Positions 10,252 through 18,978 are shown, numbered from the stretch's first letter. The stretch: 64,000 nucleotides of DNA from Martinezella lusitana (GCF_010668395.1 NZ_WUEY01000006.1:186001-250000); one strand, 5' to 3'. The notes: generated by a model from the sequence alone, not told the origin. A program made the numbers and translations.

Positions 10252-11241
10252 CTATCTCGGCGTTGTGCCGAGCACCAGATGCGGCACCTGCTTCAGCCTG
10301 AGCGCTATGTCTGCGGTCTCGAAGGATTGTGTCCGGACATTCTCATAGTCCAGCTGGCCGTATCCTTCGTAGCATTGCTTCACCAGCGCGAAGAAACGGT
10401 CTCTGAGTTCGAACGGCAATTGCGGGCAGATCCAATCGAGCAAATCGAACTTGCTGCGAAGGAACCACTGGTAATAGGCTGTCTTCATCTGCGGCAGGCG
10501 GGCAAACAGCGCCTCCACCTCGGCAAACGCCTTGAAAACCTCGAACCGCTTTTCCGTGAAGACATTGGTGAGCTGCGCCCCGTCCTGGTAGACGCGGTGG
10601 CCGATGAGATAACGGTTCATCATGCCGATTTTCCGCGCATGCATATAGATATGCCAATGCGCGTAGATATCGTTGTGAACGCGCGTCTCGGAGAAGCGCA
10701 GGCCGGTATCGCGGCAAAGCCTGGCGCTGACGATCTTGTTCCAAGGAAAGTTCACGGTGAAGAGCAGTCGCCCGCACTGGTCGAGCGTGAAGACACGGAT
10801 GTCGGTATCGCCGACGAGCTCCTGCCAGGCATCGTTGTCGATCGGCAACATCGGGTCGAGACGGCCGCTCTTGTCGGTGACATAGCGATAGCGAAACACC
10901 ATCACGTCACAACCGCTGGCTTCCATATGATACACGACTTCATCGATCGAACGATGCGCGAGCATGTCGTCGGCGTCGAGAAAATAGTAGTAGTCGCCAC
11001 GGGCGGCCGCCATGCCGGCATTCCGGCTGTATCCGGCCCCGCCATTTTGCGGATTGCGCAGCAACCGCACGCGGTCGTCGCGCTGAGCATGTCGCTCGAC
11101 GATCATCGAGGTCGCATCGCGGGACATGTCGTCGACGACGATCACCTCCAGGACGTCCCGGTTCTCAAGAACCGCCGCAATCGTTTCGCCGATGGACTCC
11201 TGCGCGTTGTAGGCGGGGATGATGACACTGACTTTGCTCAC
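10252..11241 (-). CDS. Family 2 glycosyltransferase
   Basis: A 329-residue GT-A transferase starting SKVSVIIPAYNAQ. The nucleotide-binding VVDDMSRD (about 35-42) and the DxD motif FLDADD (about 87-92) are intact. I choose GTG 11241 as the start: AGGAG (complement of 11247-11251) is correctly spaced before it, whereas the upstream ATG at 11262 has no ribosome-binding site. No membrane span is obvious, so it should act on a lipid-linked glycan from the cytoplasm. The acceptor is unknown; it belongs to the same surface-polysaccharide block as glf. Confidence 0.85.
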   Translation of the reverse strand: MSKVSVIIPAYNAQESIGETIAAVLENRDVLEVIVVDDMSRDATSMIVERHAQRDDRVRLLRNPQNGGAGYSRNAGMAAARGDYYYFLDADDMLAHRSIDEVVYHMEASGCDVMVFRYRYVTDKSGRLDPMLPIDNDAWQELVGDTDIRVFTLDQCGRLLFTVNFPWNKIVSARLCRDTGLRFSETRVHNDIYAHWHIYMHARKIGMMNRYLIGHRVYQDGAQLTNVFTEKRFEVFKAFAEVEALFARLPQMKTAYYQWFLRSKFDLLDWICPQLPFELRDRFFALVKQCYEGYGQLDYENVRTQSFETADIALRLKQVPHLVLGTTPR

Positions 11242-11534
11242 AAGGTCTCCTGATAATGCCATGGATACCGAATCTCTGGGTGCCGGTCATACCATGTGCT
11301 TCTTGCCGTCCGGCCTTTTCCAGGGGAAGCGGCCCCGGAGCCGGTACGCCCTCGCCTGGATACGCAGGATGGCGCCTCCGGAAACATAGGGGGTGGAACT
11401 TGCACTGAACTGGAGCACGGGGATCCCACGGCAAGACAAGCAGGTTGGGCTCTCCAGCCCCGCGAAAGCAATCCGGCTTATGCAGGGATCAAAGTCGGCG
11501 CACGGAATCGCGCCGATGCACTGTGGAGAAATAG

Positions 11535-12749
11535 ATGTCTTCTGCCCAAGCCCCTGTTCTTTCGATCTGCGTTCCGACCTATAACCGTCAGTTCATGCTC
11601 GAGCGGAACATCAATTTCCACTTGGAGGAATTTCGCCGGCTGGGTCTCCCCTTCGAAATCGTCATCGTCGACGACTGCTCGACAGACAGCACCGCCGCCT
11701 ATATCCAGTCGATCTCGCATAATCCGGAAATCAGCGCCTATCGCCGCGCAAGCAATTCCGGTTTCATCAGCAATTACGCTTTCGCCATGCAGAGAGCCCG
11801 CGGCCACTACGCGGTCTTTCTCGGCGACGACGATCTCCTGATTCCGGAAAAGGTGGTCGAGTATCTCCGTATCATGGTGGACGACAAGAACATCGGCATG
11901 ATCCAGGCGCCGTGGCTCCTGGTCGATGGCCGGCCGGGCGGCGGCGATATGCAGCCTTTCTATCACCTCTCCTATCCGACGCGTCTTTCAAAGGGCGATT
12001 TCCGCTCGATGCTCGAATTCATTCTCGATCGCCATATCTTCCCCGAATTCATGATTATCCGGCGCGACGTTCTGACGAAGTCGATTTCCAGCCCCACGCC
12101 CTTTATCTTCTGGGCATTCCTTTACACGACCCGCGCCTTGGACAAGGCCGACGTGCTGTTCATGCCGGAGCCATTCGCTCGCGTGACCGCCGTTTCCGAC
12201 GATCCGCGCCTGCAGCAGGGCAACAAGGAATGCATGTTCCAGTGGGATACCTACAGGGGCGGCCTCGAATATCTGGCCTCGCAGGCGCTCCGCGACAACA
12301 GGTATCCGCCGGACTATCGCGGATCGCTGATGCCGCGCATCACCGAGTTCATGCTGCAGCGTCAGGCCGTGGCCATGCGCTTGCATGTCAATGCGCAGAA
12401 CTGGGTCGAAGCCTATATCATGTATCACCGCATGGCGGCCTACCTGCCGACACCGCTGCCTCAGGAATCCTACGATCAGATCCGCAAGCTGGCGGGTATC
12501 GCGACCGCGGCAACGGAGGCGATCGCTTTCAACGGCGAGCCGGTCATTCTCGAGCCGATTATCGACGACGGCACAATCAATCTTCTCTCTCCGTCGATCC
12601 GGCAGCATCTTACGAGAGAAGCGCCTCAGACCGGCGGTTACGGCAGCAAACCGAGGGCATACCTCCGCTTCACCGAGGATTTTCCGGCCAATCCTGGCCC
12701 GAAGGACGGCCTGTTCAACATTCTCAGCTACATCGACCAGTTCGTCTGA
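11535..12749 (+). CDS. Family 2 glycosyltransferase with C-terminal extension
   Basis: A 404-residue protein beginning with a GT2 catalytic domain: LSICVPTYNRQ (9-19), VIVDDCSTDST (43-53) and the acidic motif GDDDLL (97-102). Residues beyond ~250 are helical and soluble, without a recognised family. Start supported by GGAGA (11525-11529). It points rightward while the neighbouring GT2 points left, so each has its own promoter in the 290-base gap. Substrate unknown; association with glf and other GTs suggests O-antigen or exopolysaccharide assembly. Confidence 0.8.
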   Translation: MSSAQAPVLSICVPTYNRQFMLERNINFHLEEFRRLGLPFEIVIVDDCSTDSTAAYIQSISHNPEISAYRRASNSGFISNYAFAMQRARGHYAVFLGDDDLLIPEKVVEYLRIMVDDKNIGMIQAPWLLVDGRPGGGDMQPFYHLSYPTRLSKGDFRSMLEFILDRHIFPEFMIIRRDVLTKSISSPTPFIFWAFLYTTRALDKADVLFMPEPFARVTAVSDDPRLQQGNKECMFQWDTYRGGLEYLASQALRDNRYPPDYRGSLMPRITEFMLQRQAVAMRLHVNAQNWVEAYIMYHRMAAYLPTPLPQESYDQIRKLAGIATAATEAIAFNGEPVILEPIIDDGTINLLSPSIRQHLTREAPQTGGYGSKPRAYLRFTEDFPANPGPKDGLFNILSYIDQFV

Positions 12750-12780
12750 GATTCTGCGGATAGCTGAACCGCTGCTACAG

Positions 12781-12813
12781 GGCTCCGCCGCGCAAAAGCG
12801 CAGCGGAGCCTTT
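12781..12813. terminator. Bidirectional terminator between GT2 and phosphodiester glycosidase-like gene
   Basis: Arms GGCTCCGC-C-GCGC and GCGC-A-GCGGAGCC around AAAA, followed by TTT on the plus strand. It lies between convergent genes. Confidence 0.75.
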
Positions 12814-12829
12814 GACGTTACGGGCTCGT

Positions 12830-13576
12830 TCAACCCGGCAGCATTTCCGTCACGGCAATGATGGGGCCGAGCGGAAACAGACCGTCGCGCCTTCGCCATT
12901 CGGGAATGTCGAGGCTGGAGATGCTGCCGTCCAGAAACAGCGCGTTCCCGCATTGGAGGTCGTCGCGGAAAAGGGTCGCAAAATCATGGAAGCGCACCGC
13001 CCCATCGGAAATGGCGAAAACGACTTTGCCGTCAGCGGCAACCCCGACGCCGTTTCTGACCTTCAGGCTGGTGCTGTCGGCCAGAAATGACGGATGAAGC
13101 TTGCCGTTGACGACAAGCATGGGGCCGGATTGGGTTGCGTAGAACGGCTTGATGCCGGAAGCGGCGAAGGCCTTGCTTTCCATGATCCCGGCCTTGCCCG
13201 ATCCGAGATAGAACACCCCGTTCGGCAACAGGTGGAAATTGCCCCATCCCCTGTTGGTATTGATCGCCTTCAGTTCACGCCCGTTTTCGACGAAGAGGCC
13301 GACAGGAGATTGGTCGTCGAGATACATGCCGCCGTTCATGGCAAAGCGCACGTAGATGCGATCCTGGTGCAGGTCGTTCTCCAGGGCCCGAAACGAACCA
13401 TAGGGCTTGCCGCTGCGGTCGTTCTGGAAAATCTGGATATCCTCTGCAGCCGGATCGAAGGTGCACACCGTATAGCCGTCGCCCAGATGCTGGACCTTGC
13501 GGCAGGCTTCGCCGGCCGATGCGGCGGCCGCATAGCCAAGAACGGCAAGGATGACCATCAATCGAATCAAACGCAT
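12830..13576 (-). CDS. Secreted phosphodiester glycosidase-like protein (NAGPA/DUF2233 family)
   Basis: A 248-residue exported protein. I start it at ATG 13576 because the product then opens with a signal peptide (MRLIRLMVILAVLGYAAAASA). The body has typical NAGPA-domain stretches: RFAMNGGMY, SPVGLFVENG, NGVFYLG, GVGVAADGKVVFAISDG and NALFLDGSISS. The family includes the mammalian mannose-6-phosphate uncovering enzyme and many periplasmic bacterial proteins; it hydrolyses sugar phosphodiesters. A role in trimming or recycling a surface or cell-wall glycan is plausible given the neighbours but not shown. Confidence 0.75.
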   Translation of the reverse strand: MRLIRLMVILAVLGYAAAASAGEACRKVQHLGDGYTVCTFDPAAEDIQIFQNDRSGKPYGSFRALENDLHQDRIYVRFAMNGGMYLDDQSPVGLFVENGRELKAINTNRGWGNFHLLPNGVFYLGSGKAGIMESKAFAASGIKPFYATQSGPMLVVNGKLHPSFLADSTSLKVRNGVGVAADGKVVFAISDGAVRFHDFATLFRDDLQCGNALFLDGSISSLDIPEWRRRDGLFPLGPIIAVTEMLPG

Positions 13577-13643
13577 AGCTCCGCATGAACACCACAGGCT
13601 CCAGAACACATCGCAATGCGGCGAAACAAGGAGCGCTTTGAAA

Positions 13644-14336
13644 CTAAAGGTGAAGTGCCGCCATGTGGAATGCAAGCTGCGCGGCGGGATAGCGATAGTC
13701 GGCCCCGATCGGACAGGCGTTGCGCGCAAGACAACCGGCTGTCACGCACCCTGCCCGCCCGTCCTGCGTCCGCAAATGCGAGCGGCAGCTTTGAACGTCG
13801 AATGCCGCCGCCGTGACGGCATCGGCCGGACAGGCCGCAAGACAGGGTTTCCGCGCACACCGATCGCATGGGCTCGCGGAAAGGTCCCGTATCTCGGCGT
13901 TCTCCAACGCTTCGGCAAATCCCAAAGCACCGCGATAGCCGTGCCACAGGCCATATTCCGGATGGATCAATATGCCGAGCGGCGATGCCTTCAACCCCTC
14001 GGCCTGCATGGCCCATCGCTGGAACGGCTGCCAGGGAGGATCCGAAGGGAAATAGGCCGTCGCCCCCAGGTTCTCCGCGACCGGCCGGATGATCACCTTC
14101 GACCAGTCGTCGAGGGGGTCTTGGCGCAGCCTGTTGTCCGGCATATCCCGCCAGGCCGAAAATGCCGGCCAGATCGAACCACCGATATTGCCGAGCAGGA
14201 CGACGCTGCGGGCGCTTGTGCCATCCGTCAGCAACGGTCCCTCGCCTTGGCCGAAAGACAGGTTGCCACGAACGAAAACTCCGTGGACGCCGAGCGCCGC
14301 ACGGAGCTGTTCGAATAGTTCAGGGCCGCGGCTCAC
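13644..14336 (-). CDS. Ferredoxin-like protein with two 4Fe-4S Cys sets, linked to the MttB-type methyltransferase
   Basis: A 230-residue soluble iron-sulfur protein. Eight cysteines form two clusters: C157-x2-C160-x4-C165-x3-C169-P and C184...C197-x4-C202-x5-C208-P. The arrangement resembles the ferredoxin portion of QueG-type proteins; the first ~150 residues lack cysteines. Start is GTG 14336, with AAGGGG five bases upstream and an in-frame stop just before. It lies about 100 bases downstream of the mttB-like gene on the same strand, separated by a 9-base GC hairpin (14324-14346). A role as electron donor for Co(I) reactivation, perhaps feeding the RACE protein, is my inference. Confidence 0.75.
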   Translation of the reverse strand: MSRGPELFEQLRAALGVHGVFVRGNLSFGQGEGPLLTDGTSARSVVLLGNIGGSIWPAFSAWRDMPDNRLRQDPLDDWSKVIIRPVAENLGATAYFPSDPPWQPFQRWAMQAEGLKASPLGILIHPEYGLWHGYRGALGFAEALENAEIRDLSASPCDRCARKPCLAACPADAVTAAAFDVQSCRSHLRTQDGRAGCVTAGCLARNACPIGADYRYPAAQLAFHMAALHL

Positions 14337-14437
14337 CGCGGCCCCTTATATTGATAGTGCGGCCGCCAGACCTCCTTCTGGATCAGATCGGCAACGCGTG
14401 TCGCTCCGCCTTGCTCCCTGGCGGCCTCGGGCTCTCT

Positions 14438-16018
14438 TCAGGTGAAGGCGTCCGGCATCGAGTCCTTGCGCTTCTGGATATAGGCAAGCAACGCCTCGTC
14501 GACAGCCGGATCGAGCGGCGGCGCTTCGTAGTGGTCGAGCCAGGAGCGGCAAAGCGCATTGGCGCGATCCTCGATGCGCTTCTGGCCCTCGATCTCCCAC
14601 TGCTCGAAGGAATTGTTGTCGGCAAGCGCCGAGCGATAGAAGGCGGATTGGAAGTTGGCCTGCGTGTGGCCGCAGCCGAGGTAATGGCTTCCGGGTCCGA
14701 CCTCGCGGATGGCATCCAGCGCCTGGCCGTTGTCGGACAGATCGATGCCTTCGGCCATCTTCTGCATCATGCCCAGCTGATCCTGATCGATCATGAACTT
14801 TTCGTAGGAGGAGACGAGACCGCCTTCCAGCCACCCTGCCGCATGAAGCACGAAATTCGTGCCGGCCAGCAGCGTCATGTTCAACGTATTGGCCGATTCA
14901 TGCGCAGCCTGCGCATCCGGCACCTTCGAGGCGCACAGCGAACCGCCGGTACGGAACGGCAGGCCGAGACGGCGGGCGAGCTGCGCCGCGCCATAGGAGA
15001 CCAGCGACGGTTCCGGCGTGCCGAAGGTCGGCGCACCCGACTGCATCGAGATGGATGCGGCAAAGGTGCCGAACAGCACAGGCGAGCCCTTGCGGATCAG
15101 CTGCGTGAAGGAAGCGCCCGCCAGCACCTCGGCCAGGATCTGCGTCAGCGTACCGGCAACCGTCACGGGGCTCATCGCGCCGGAAAGGATGAAGGGCGAA
15201 ACGACCGATGCCTGATTGTGCTTCGCATAGACCTTCAGGGCGCCGAGCATGGTCTCGTCGAACACCATCGGCGAATTGGCGTTGATGAGGTTCAGCGTCA
15301 CGCAATTGTTCTCGACGAAATCGTCGCCGAACACGATTTTCGCCATCGCAATCGTGTCTTCGGCGCGTTCCGGCGCCGTGACCGAACCCATGAACGGCTT
15401 GTCGGAATATTTGATATGGCTGTAGATCATGTCGAGGTGGCGCTTGTTCACCGGAATGTCGACCGGCTCGCAAACCGTGCCGCCGGACGAATGCATCGAC
15501 GGCGCCATATAGGCGAGCTTCACGAAATTGCGGAAATCCTCGATCGTCGCATAACGGCGGTTGCCGTCGAGATCACGCACGAAGGGCGGGCCGTAGACGG
15601 GAGCGAAGATCGTCGCCTTCCCGCCGACATGGGCATTGCGGGCGCTGTTGCGCGCATGCCAGGTAAATTCCTTCGGCGCCGTCTTCAGGAGTTCGCGGCA
15701 AAGCCCCTTCGGGAAGTGAACGCGCTGGCCGCGCACATCGGCTCCGGCTTCCTTCCACAAGGCCAGAGCCTCCGCATCGTCGCGAAACTCTATGCCGATC
15801 TCCTCCAGCACCGTATCGGCGTTGCGTTCGATAAGTGCCAGACCCTCTTCATCCAGCACTTCGTAGACGCCGATCTTGCGGACGATATAGGGAAGCGAAG
15901 GGCCAGCTCCGCCGCCGGTGCGCGACGCGCGCCGTGCGGCGGCACCCCTGCCCTCGCTGCGCGAACGCCGTCCACCGCCTTCATTGCCTGCAGCCGGTTG
16001 CTCAATCATATCGTCCAT
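14438..16018 (-). CDS. MttB-superfamily methylamine/betaine:corrinoid methyltransferase (non-pyrrolysine)
   Basis: A 526-residue member of the trimethylamine methyltransferase family, which transfers a methyl from a quaternary or tertiary amine to Co(I) of a partner corrinoid protein. Family stretches are visible throughout: MAPSMHSSGGTVCEP (171-185), GAMSPVTVAGTL (280-291), SMQSGAPTFGTPEP (324-337) and the Gly/His-rich HYLGCGHTQANF (445-456). There is no in-frame TAG, so it does not use pyrrolysine. Non-Pyl homologues include MtgB (glycine betaine) and MtpB (proline betaine). The betaine transporter and bmt nearby favour glycine betaine. Residues 12-40 are an Arg/Gly-rich extension unlike the catalytic barrel. 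Start has GAGGA six bases upstream. It is divergent from its presumed corrinoid partner at 16280. Confidence 0.9.
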   Translation of the reverse strand: MDDMIEQPAAGNEGGGRRSRSEGRGAAARRASRTGGGAGPSLPYIVRKIGVYEVLDEEGLALIERNADTVLEEIGIEFRDDAEALALWKEAGADVRGQRVHFPKGLCRELLKTAPKEFTWHARNSARNAHVGGKATIFAPVYGPPFVRDLDGNRRYATIEDFRNFVKLAYMAPSMHSSGGTVCEPVDIPVNKRHLDMIYSHIKYSDKPFMGSVTAPERAEDTIAMAKIVFGDDFVENNCVTLNLINANSPMVFDETMLGALKVYAKHNQASVVSPFILSGAMSPVTVAGTLTQILAEVLAGASFTQLIRKGSPVLFGTFAASISMQSGAPTFGTPEPSLVSYGAAQLARRLGLPFRTGGSLCASKVPDAQAAHESANTLNMTLLAGTNFVLHAAGWLEGGLVSSYEKFMIDQDQLGMMQKMAEGIDLSDNGQALDAIREVGPGSHYLGCGHTQANFQSAFYRSALADNNSFEQWEIEGQKRIEDRANALCRSWLDHYEAPPLDPAVDEALLAYIQKRKDSMPDAFT

Positions 16019-16279
16019 GGTGTTTCCTCACTCTTGCGCATGGAAGCGTCTATCATGACCCTATGCTACCCGATTCCGCCAGACGGACGTTCCTTAATGC
16101 GCCAGCAACTAGCATAGGACAGACATCGGCGCGCCAATAACGACTGTTCTCCATTCGTCGCGATTGATCCGCGCGACGTCGCTTTCGAAAAGAGTTTTGG
16201 CAGACTTCGGGTCTATCGATAATAGCGACAGTGTTTTATACAAGCCTCTGATGCATTGCACGAAAACGGGATGGAGCGC
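16019..16279. promoter_or_regulatory. Divergent promoter region between methyltransferase and corrinoid-protein genes
   Basis: About 260 bases that must drive both halves of the system. I see no clear sigma-54 box, no riboswitch consensus and no strong long palindrome. GbdR-like (25426) and LysR (23574) regulators nearby are candidates for binding here. Confidence 0.4.
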
Positions 16280-16981
16280 ATGTCTGACGACGAAATCATT
16301 CTCGCGGAACTTTCTGATGAGGAACTTGTGCAGCAGATGCATGACGACCTCTACGACGGGTTGAAGGAGGAGATCGAGGAAGCAACGCAGATCCTTCTCG
16401 ATCGCGGCTGGACACCCTACGATGTTCTGACGCAGGCGCTTGTCGAAGGCATGCGCATCGTTGGCATCGATTTCCGCGACGGCATTCTGTTCGTTCCGGA
16501 AGTCCTGCTTTCCGCCAATGCGATGAAGGCCGGGATGTTCATCCTGCGGCCGCTGCTGGCGCAGACCGGTGCGCCGAAACTCGGCAAGATGGTGATCGGC
16601 ACCGTCAAGGGCGATATCCACGACATCGGCAAGAATCTCGTCGGCATGATGATGGAGGGCGCCGGTTTCGACGTCATCGACCTAGGCATCAACAATCCGG
16701 TCGAAAACTATCTCGACGCCATTGAACGCGAACAGCCCGATATTCTCGGCATGTCCGCCCTGTTGACGACGACGATGCCCTATATGAAGGTCGTCATCGA
16801 CACGTTGAAGGAAAAAGGCCTGCGCGACGACTATGTCGTTCTCGTCGGCGGCGCACCGTTGAACGAAGAATTCGGCAAGGCGGTGGGCGCGGATGCCTAT
16901 TGCCGCGACGCTGCTGTCGCGGTCGAGACCGCGAAGGAATTTATGAAGCGCAAGCATAACAGCCTGGCTGCAGGCGCCTGA
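16280..16981 (+). CDS. Cobalamin-binding corrinoid protein (MtbC/MtgC-type)
   Basis: A 233-residue methyl carrier. Residues ~1-90 are the helical cap (methionine synthase cap-like), and residues ~100-225 the Rossmann B12-binding domain. The base-off/His-on signature is complete: GDIHDIGKN (111-119, with Asp112, His114, Gly117), then GMSALLTTT (157-165) and VGGAPL (189-194). It accepts a methyl from the MttB-type enzyme and delivers it to the AcsE-like protein at 20188. ATG 16280 has GGAG three bases upstream; ATG 16271 and TTG 16256 are alternatives. It is the first gene of the rightward set, and Co(I) maintenance would need the activator at 21513. Confidence 0.9.
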   Translation: MSDDEIILAELSDEELVQQMHDDLYDGLKEEIEEATQILLDRGWTPYDVLTQALVEGMRIVGIDFRDGILFVPEVLLSANAMKAGMFILRPLLAQTGAPKLGKMVIGTVKGDIHDIGKNLVGMMMEGAGFDVIDLGINNPVENYLDAIEREQPDILGMSALLTTTMPYMKVVIDTLKEKGLRDDYVVLVGGAPLNEEFGKAVGADAYCRDAAVAVETAKEFMKRKHNSLAAGA

Positions 16982-17047
16982 TTACGGCAACCTTGTACCG
17001 GCGGCAACCGAAGGGGTTGTCGCCGGCCCATCGGCATCCCAAATCAG

Positions 17048-17206
17048 TTATTGAGCAGCTTTCTTGACGGTGTGACCGGCATCCTCGGTTGCGTTCACTG
17101 CATTTGCAGTGTCTTTGCCGACGCCGCGAATGGTATTCGCGCATGAAGCAAGGACCATGAGGACTGCGCAGGCGGTGGCAATTTTGCTGAGTGTCGGTGC
17201 AGTCAT
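17048..17206 (-). CDS. Entericidin A/B-family small lipoprotein
   Basis: A 52-residue lipoprotein precursor. The N-terminus is a lipoprotein signal (KIATACAVLMVLASC) with the lipobox LAS-C at about 19-22. The mature part is short and carries the family-typical NTIRGVGKDTANA segment. GAGGG lies nine bases before the ATG. Entericidins are envelope lipoproteins of uncertain role; rhizobia carry several. It is transcribed against the surrounding methyl-transfer genes, in the 244-base gap between the corrinoid-protein and DUF1638 genes. Confidence 0.8.
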   Translation of the reverse strand: MTAPTLSKIATACAVLMVLASCANTIRGVGKDTANAVNATEDAGHTVKKAAQ

Positions 17207-17225
17207 GATTGGGAACCCTCTCTGA

Positions 17226-17864
17226 ATGGATATCGATAGACAAAAGCCGGAGGCAACTCCTCCGCGTGGTAAACGCACGACAGAGAAAAAAGTTCATGTG
17301 ATCGCGTGCGGCGCAATCGCGCGCGAAATACTGGCGCTCACCAGAATAAACAGGCTCGATCACATCGATCTGCACTGTCTTCCCGCGATCTACCATTCCT
17401 ATCCGCAGAAGATCGCTCCGGCTCTGGAACAGGCCATTGCGGATGCCCGCACGCGCGGCTTCGAGAAGATTTTCATCGGCTATGCGGATTGCGGCACGGG
17501 AGGGGATATCGACAGGATCTGCGAGCGCGAGAAGATCGAACGGCTTTCCGGCCCGCACTGTTATTCCTTCTTTACGGGCAATGAGGCTTTCGCGGCGCGC
17601 GACGACGACATCACCTCGTTTTTCCTGACAGACTTTCTGGCCCGTCAGTTCGAAGCCTTCGTCATCGTTCCGCTCGGTCTGGATCGTCATCCGGAACTGC
17701 GCGACATGTATTTCGGCAACTACCGCAAGGTGGTCTACCTCTCGCAGGAGGAAGATCCCGTCCTGCAGGCAAAGGCCAAGGAAGCGGCCGCCTATCTCGG
17801 CCTGGACTACGAATATCGCTACACCGGTTACGGCGATCTCGCCCGCGAATTGCCGACCGTCTGA
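17226..17864 (+). CDS. DUF1638-family protein in the corrinoid methyltransferase cluster
   Basis: A 212-residue soluble protein. Motifs that I associate with DUF1638 are HVIACGAIAREIL (about 24-36), the LHCLPAIYHSYPQ segment, and YADCGTGGDID (about 80-90), followed by a conserved HCYSFFTGNEAF. Conserved Cys residues at ~28, 50 and 83 and the His/Tyr residues could bind a metal, but function is unknown. From general knowledge, DUF1638 genes recur next to mttB-like and corrinoid-protein genes in methanogens and acetogens. That suggests a part in the pathway, perhaps corrinoid loading or an activation step. Confidence 0.8.
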   Translation: MDIDRQKPEATPPRGKRTTEKKVHVIACGAIAREILALTRINRLDHIDLHCLPAIYHSYPQKIAPALEQAIADARTRGFEKIFIGYADCGTGGDIDRICEREKIERLSGPHCYSFFTGNEAFAARDDDITSFFLTDFLARQFEAFVIVPLGLDRHPELRDMYFGNYRKVVYLSQEEDPVLQAKAKEAAAYLGLDYEYRYTGYGDLARELPTV

Positions 17865-18101
17865 TTGCGACGCACATGTCGCTTTTTCGCCTTCCTATTC
17901 TTTACCGGGACCGACATGCTGGACGAGTCACGGACATTCAACCACAGTTCGAACTCGGCCGTTTCAAAGGATAATGTGCGCTGAGGATGCTTGAAGGCGA
18001 GGTTTTCATGTCGCGTCGCTTTTCGGCATGTGCCGCGTCGTGGCGAGCGCAGTCCGATGGTCGGCCGGCGTGCATTCTTGCGTGAAGAGGAGATTATGTG
18101 C

Positions 18102-18404
18102 ATGGCGGATCGCATTGTCGTCTACTGGCGGGACATCCCGGCCCAGGTGATTATCAAAAAGGGCAGGCAGACGGCAAAACGCGAGCTTTCGCTGCGCTTT
18201 ACCGAGGCAATCGACATGTGCGCCATGCGCACGGGTGCGGCGGAAACGGATGACTATCTCGCCGAATGGCGCAAGGCGGACCCCGTGCCGGTCTCCGACG
18301 ATCTCGAAGCCGAAGCAGACAAGGCCGCGGGCGAACTCGAGGCCGCCTATGATCGCGAACGGCTGGTGGCGCTGGTGAAGGCCGGAGGCCGCGACAATGG
18401 CTGA
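18102..18404 (+). CDS. Small 'virulence factor' domain protein of the methyl-transfer operon
   Basis: A 100-residue soluble protein starting MADRIVVYWRDIPAQVIIKKGR, which fits the small domain named Virulence_fact in databases, despite no link to virulence here. It has basic and acidic helices and a single WRD motif, and no Cys pair or signal peptide. ATG 18102 has AGAGGAG at nine bases; ATG 18096 is also possible. Its stop overlaps the MetV-like gene by 8 bases, so the two are co-translated. The tight coupling implies a small accessory subunit of the MetV/MetF step, which is inference. Confidence 0.7.
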   Translation: MADRIVVYWRDIPAQVIIKKGRQTAKRELSLRFTEAIDMCAMRTGAAETDDYLAEWRKADPVPVSDDLEAEADKAAGELEAAYDRERLVALVKAGGRDNG

Positions 18405-18975
18405 CGCCCTTCCGAAGCCAGGCAACGCCGCGGCGGGAGCGAAGGCTGCGAGCGGCGCCTATACGCCGGCCGGCGTCTCTCCCAATCGCCGCGCCCGGCG
18501 CAAATACACGGTCCGTCTCTGGGCCGTGCGTCACTCACGCTTCCTCGAGTGGTTCTATCGCCGCTTTGCCGACGCCTTCCTCGTGCTTCATCCATTGTGG
18601 AAGGCATTCGGCTACGAGCGTGTGGAGCGCCCGATCACCTTCATCGAACGCAACGTGAAGGGCTTTCTGTTCGATTGCCGCATGTGCGGCCAGTGTGCGC
18701 TGTCTTCGACGGGCATGTCCTGCCCGATGAACTGTCCCAAGCAGTTGCGCAATGGGCCATGCGGCGGCGTCCGCGCCAACGGCAACTGCGAGGTGGAGCC
18801 CGACATGCCCTGCGTCTGGGTGCAGGCCTGGAACGGCTCGAGAAACATGACCCAGGGCGACGCGATCCTGAAGGTGCAGAAGCCCGTGAACCAGTCGTTG
18901 CGCGAAACCTCCTCCTGGCTTCGTGTCACGGCGGAAGCGGCAGCGGCCCGCGAAGCGGCGAAAAAGGAAGCCTGA
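18397..18975 (+). CDS. MetV-like Cys-rich protein (methylene-THF reductase C-terminal family)
   Basis: A 192-residue protein of the MTHFR_C family, called MetV in acetogens, where it pairs with MetF. The core is a Cys-rich segment with C94-x2-C97-x2-C100, CPMNCPK (109-115), NGPCGGVRANGNCE (119-132) and C139, giving eight cysteines for metal or Fe-S binding. The N-terminal 35 residues are Ala/Arg-rich. It overlaps the preceding gene and is followed three bases later by metF. Expected to form a MetVF complex that interconverts methyl- and methylene-THF, here probably in the oxidative direction. Confidence 0.85.
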   Translation: MADALPKPGNAAAGAKAASGAYTPAGVSPNRRARRKYTVRLWAVRHSRFLEWFYRRFADAFLVLHPLWKAFGYERVERPITFIERNVKGFLFDCRMCGQCALSSTGMSCPMNCPKQLRNGPCGGVRANGNCEVEPDMPCVWVQAWNGSRNMTQGDAILKVQKPVNQSLRETSSWLRVTAEAAAAREAAKKEA

Positions 18976-18978
18976 GCG

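Noticed and set aside
14438..16018. Pyrrolysine-type MttB
   Set aside because: There is no in-frame TAG in the gene and no pyl gene in the window, so it is a non-pyrrolysine homologue.
14162..16117. 651-residue plus-strand frame over the mttB-like gene
   Set aside because: Arg/His-rich with no domain; it mirrors the real minus-strand MttB-family gene, which has full family motifs and a good ribosome-binding site.
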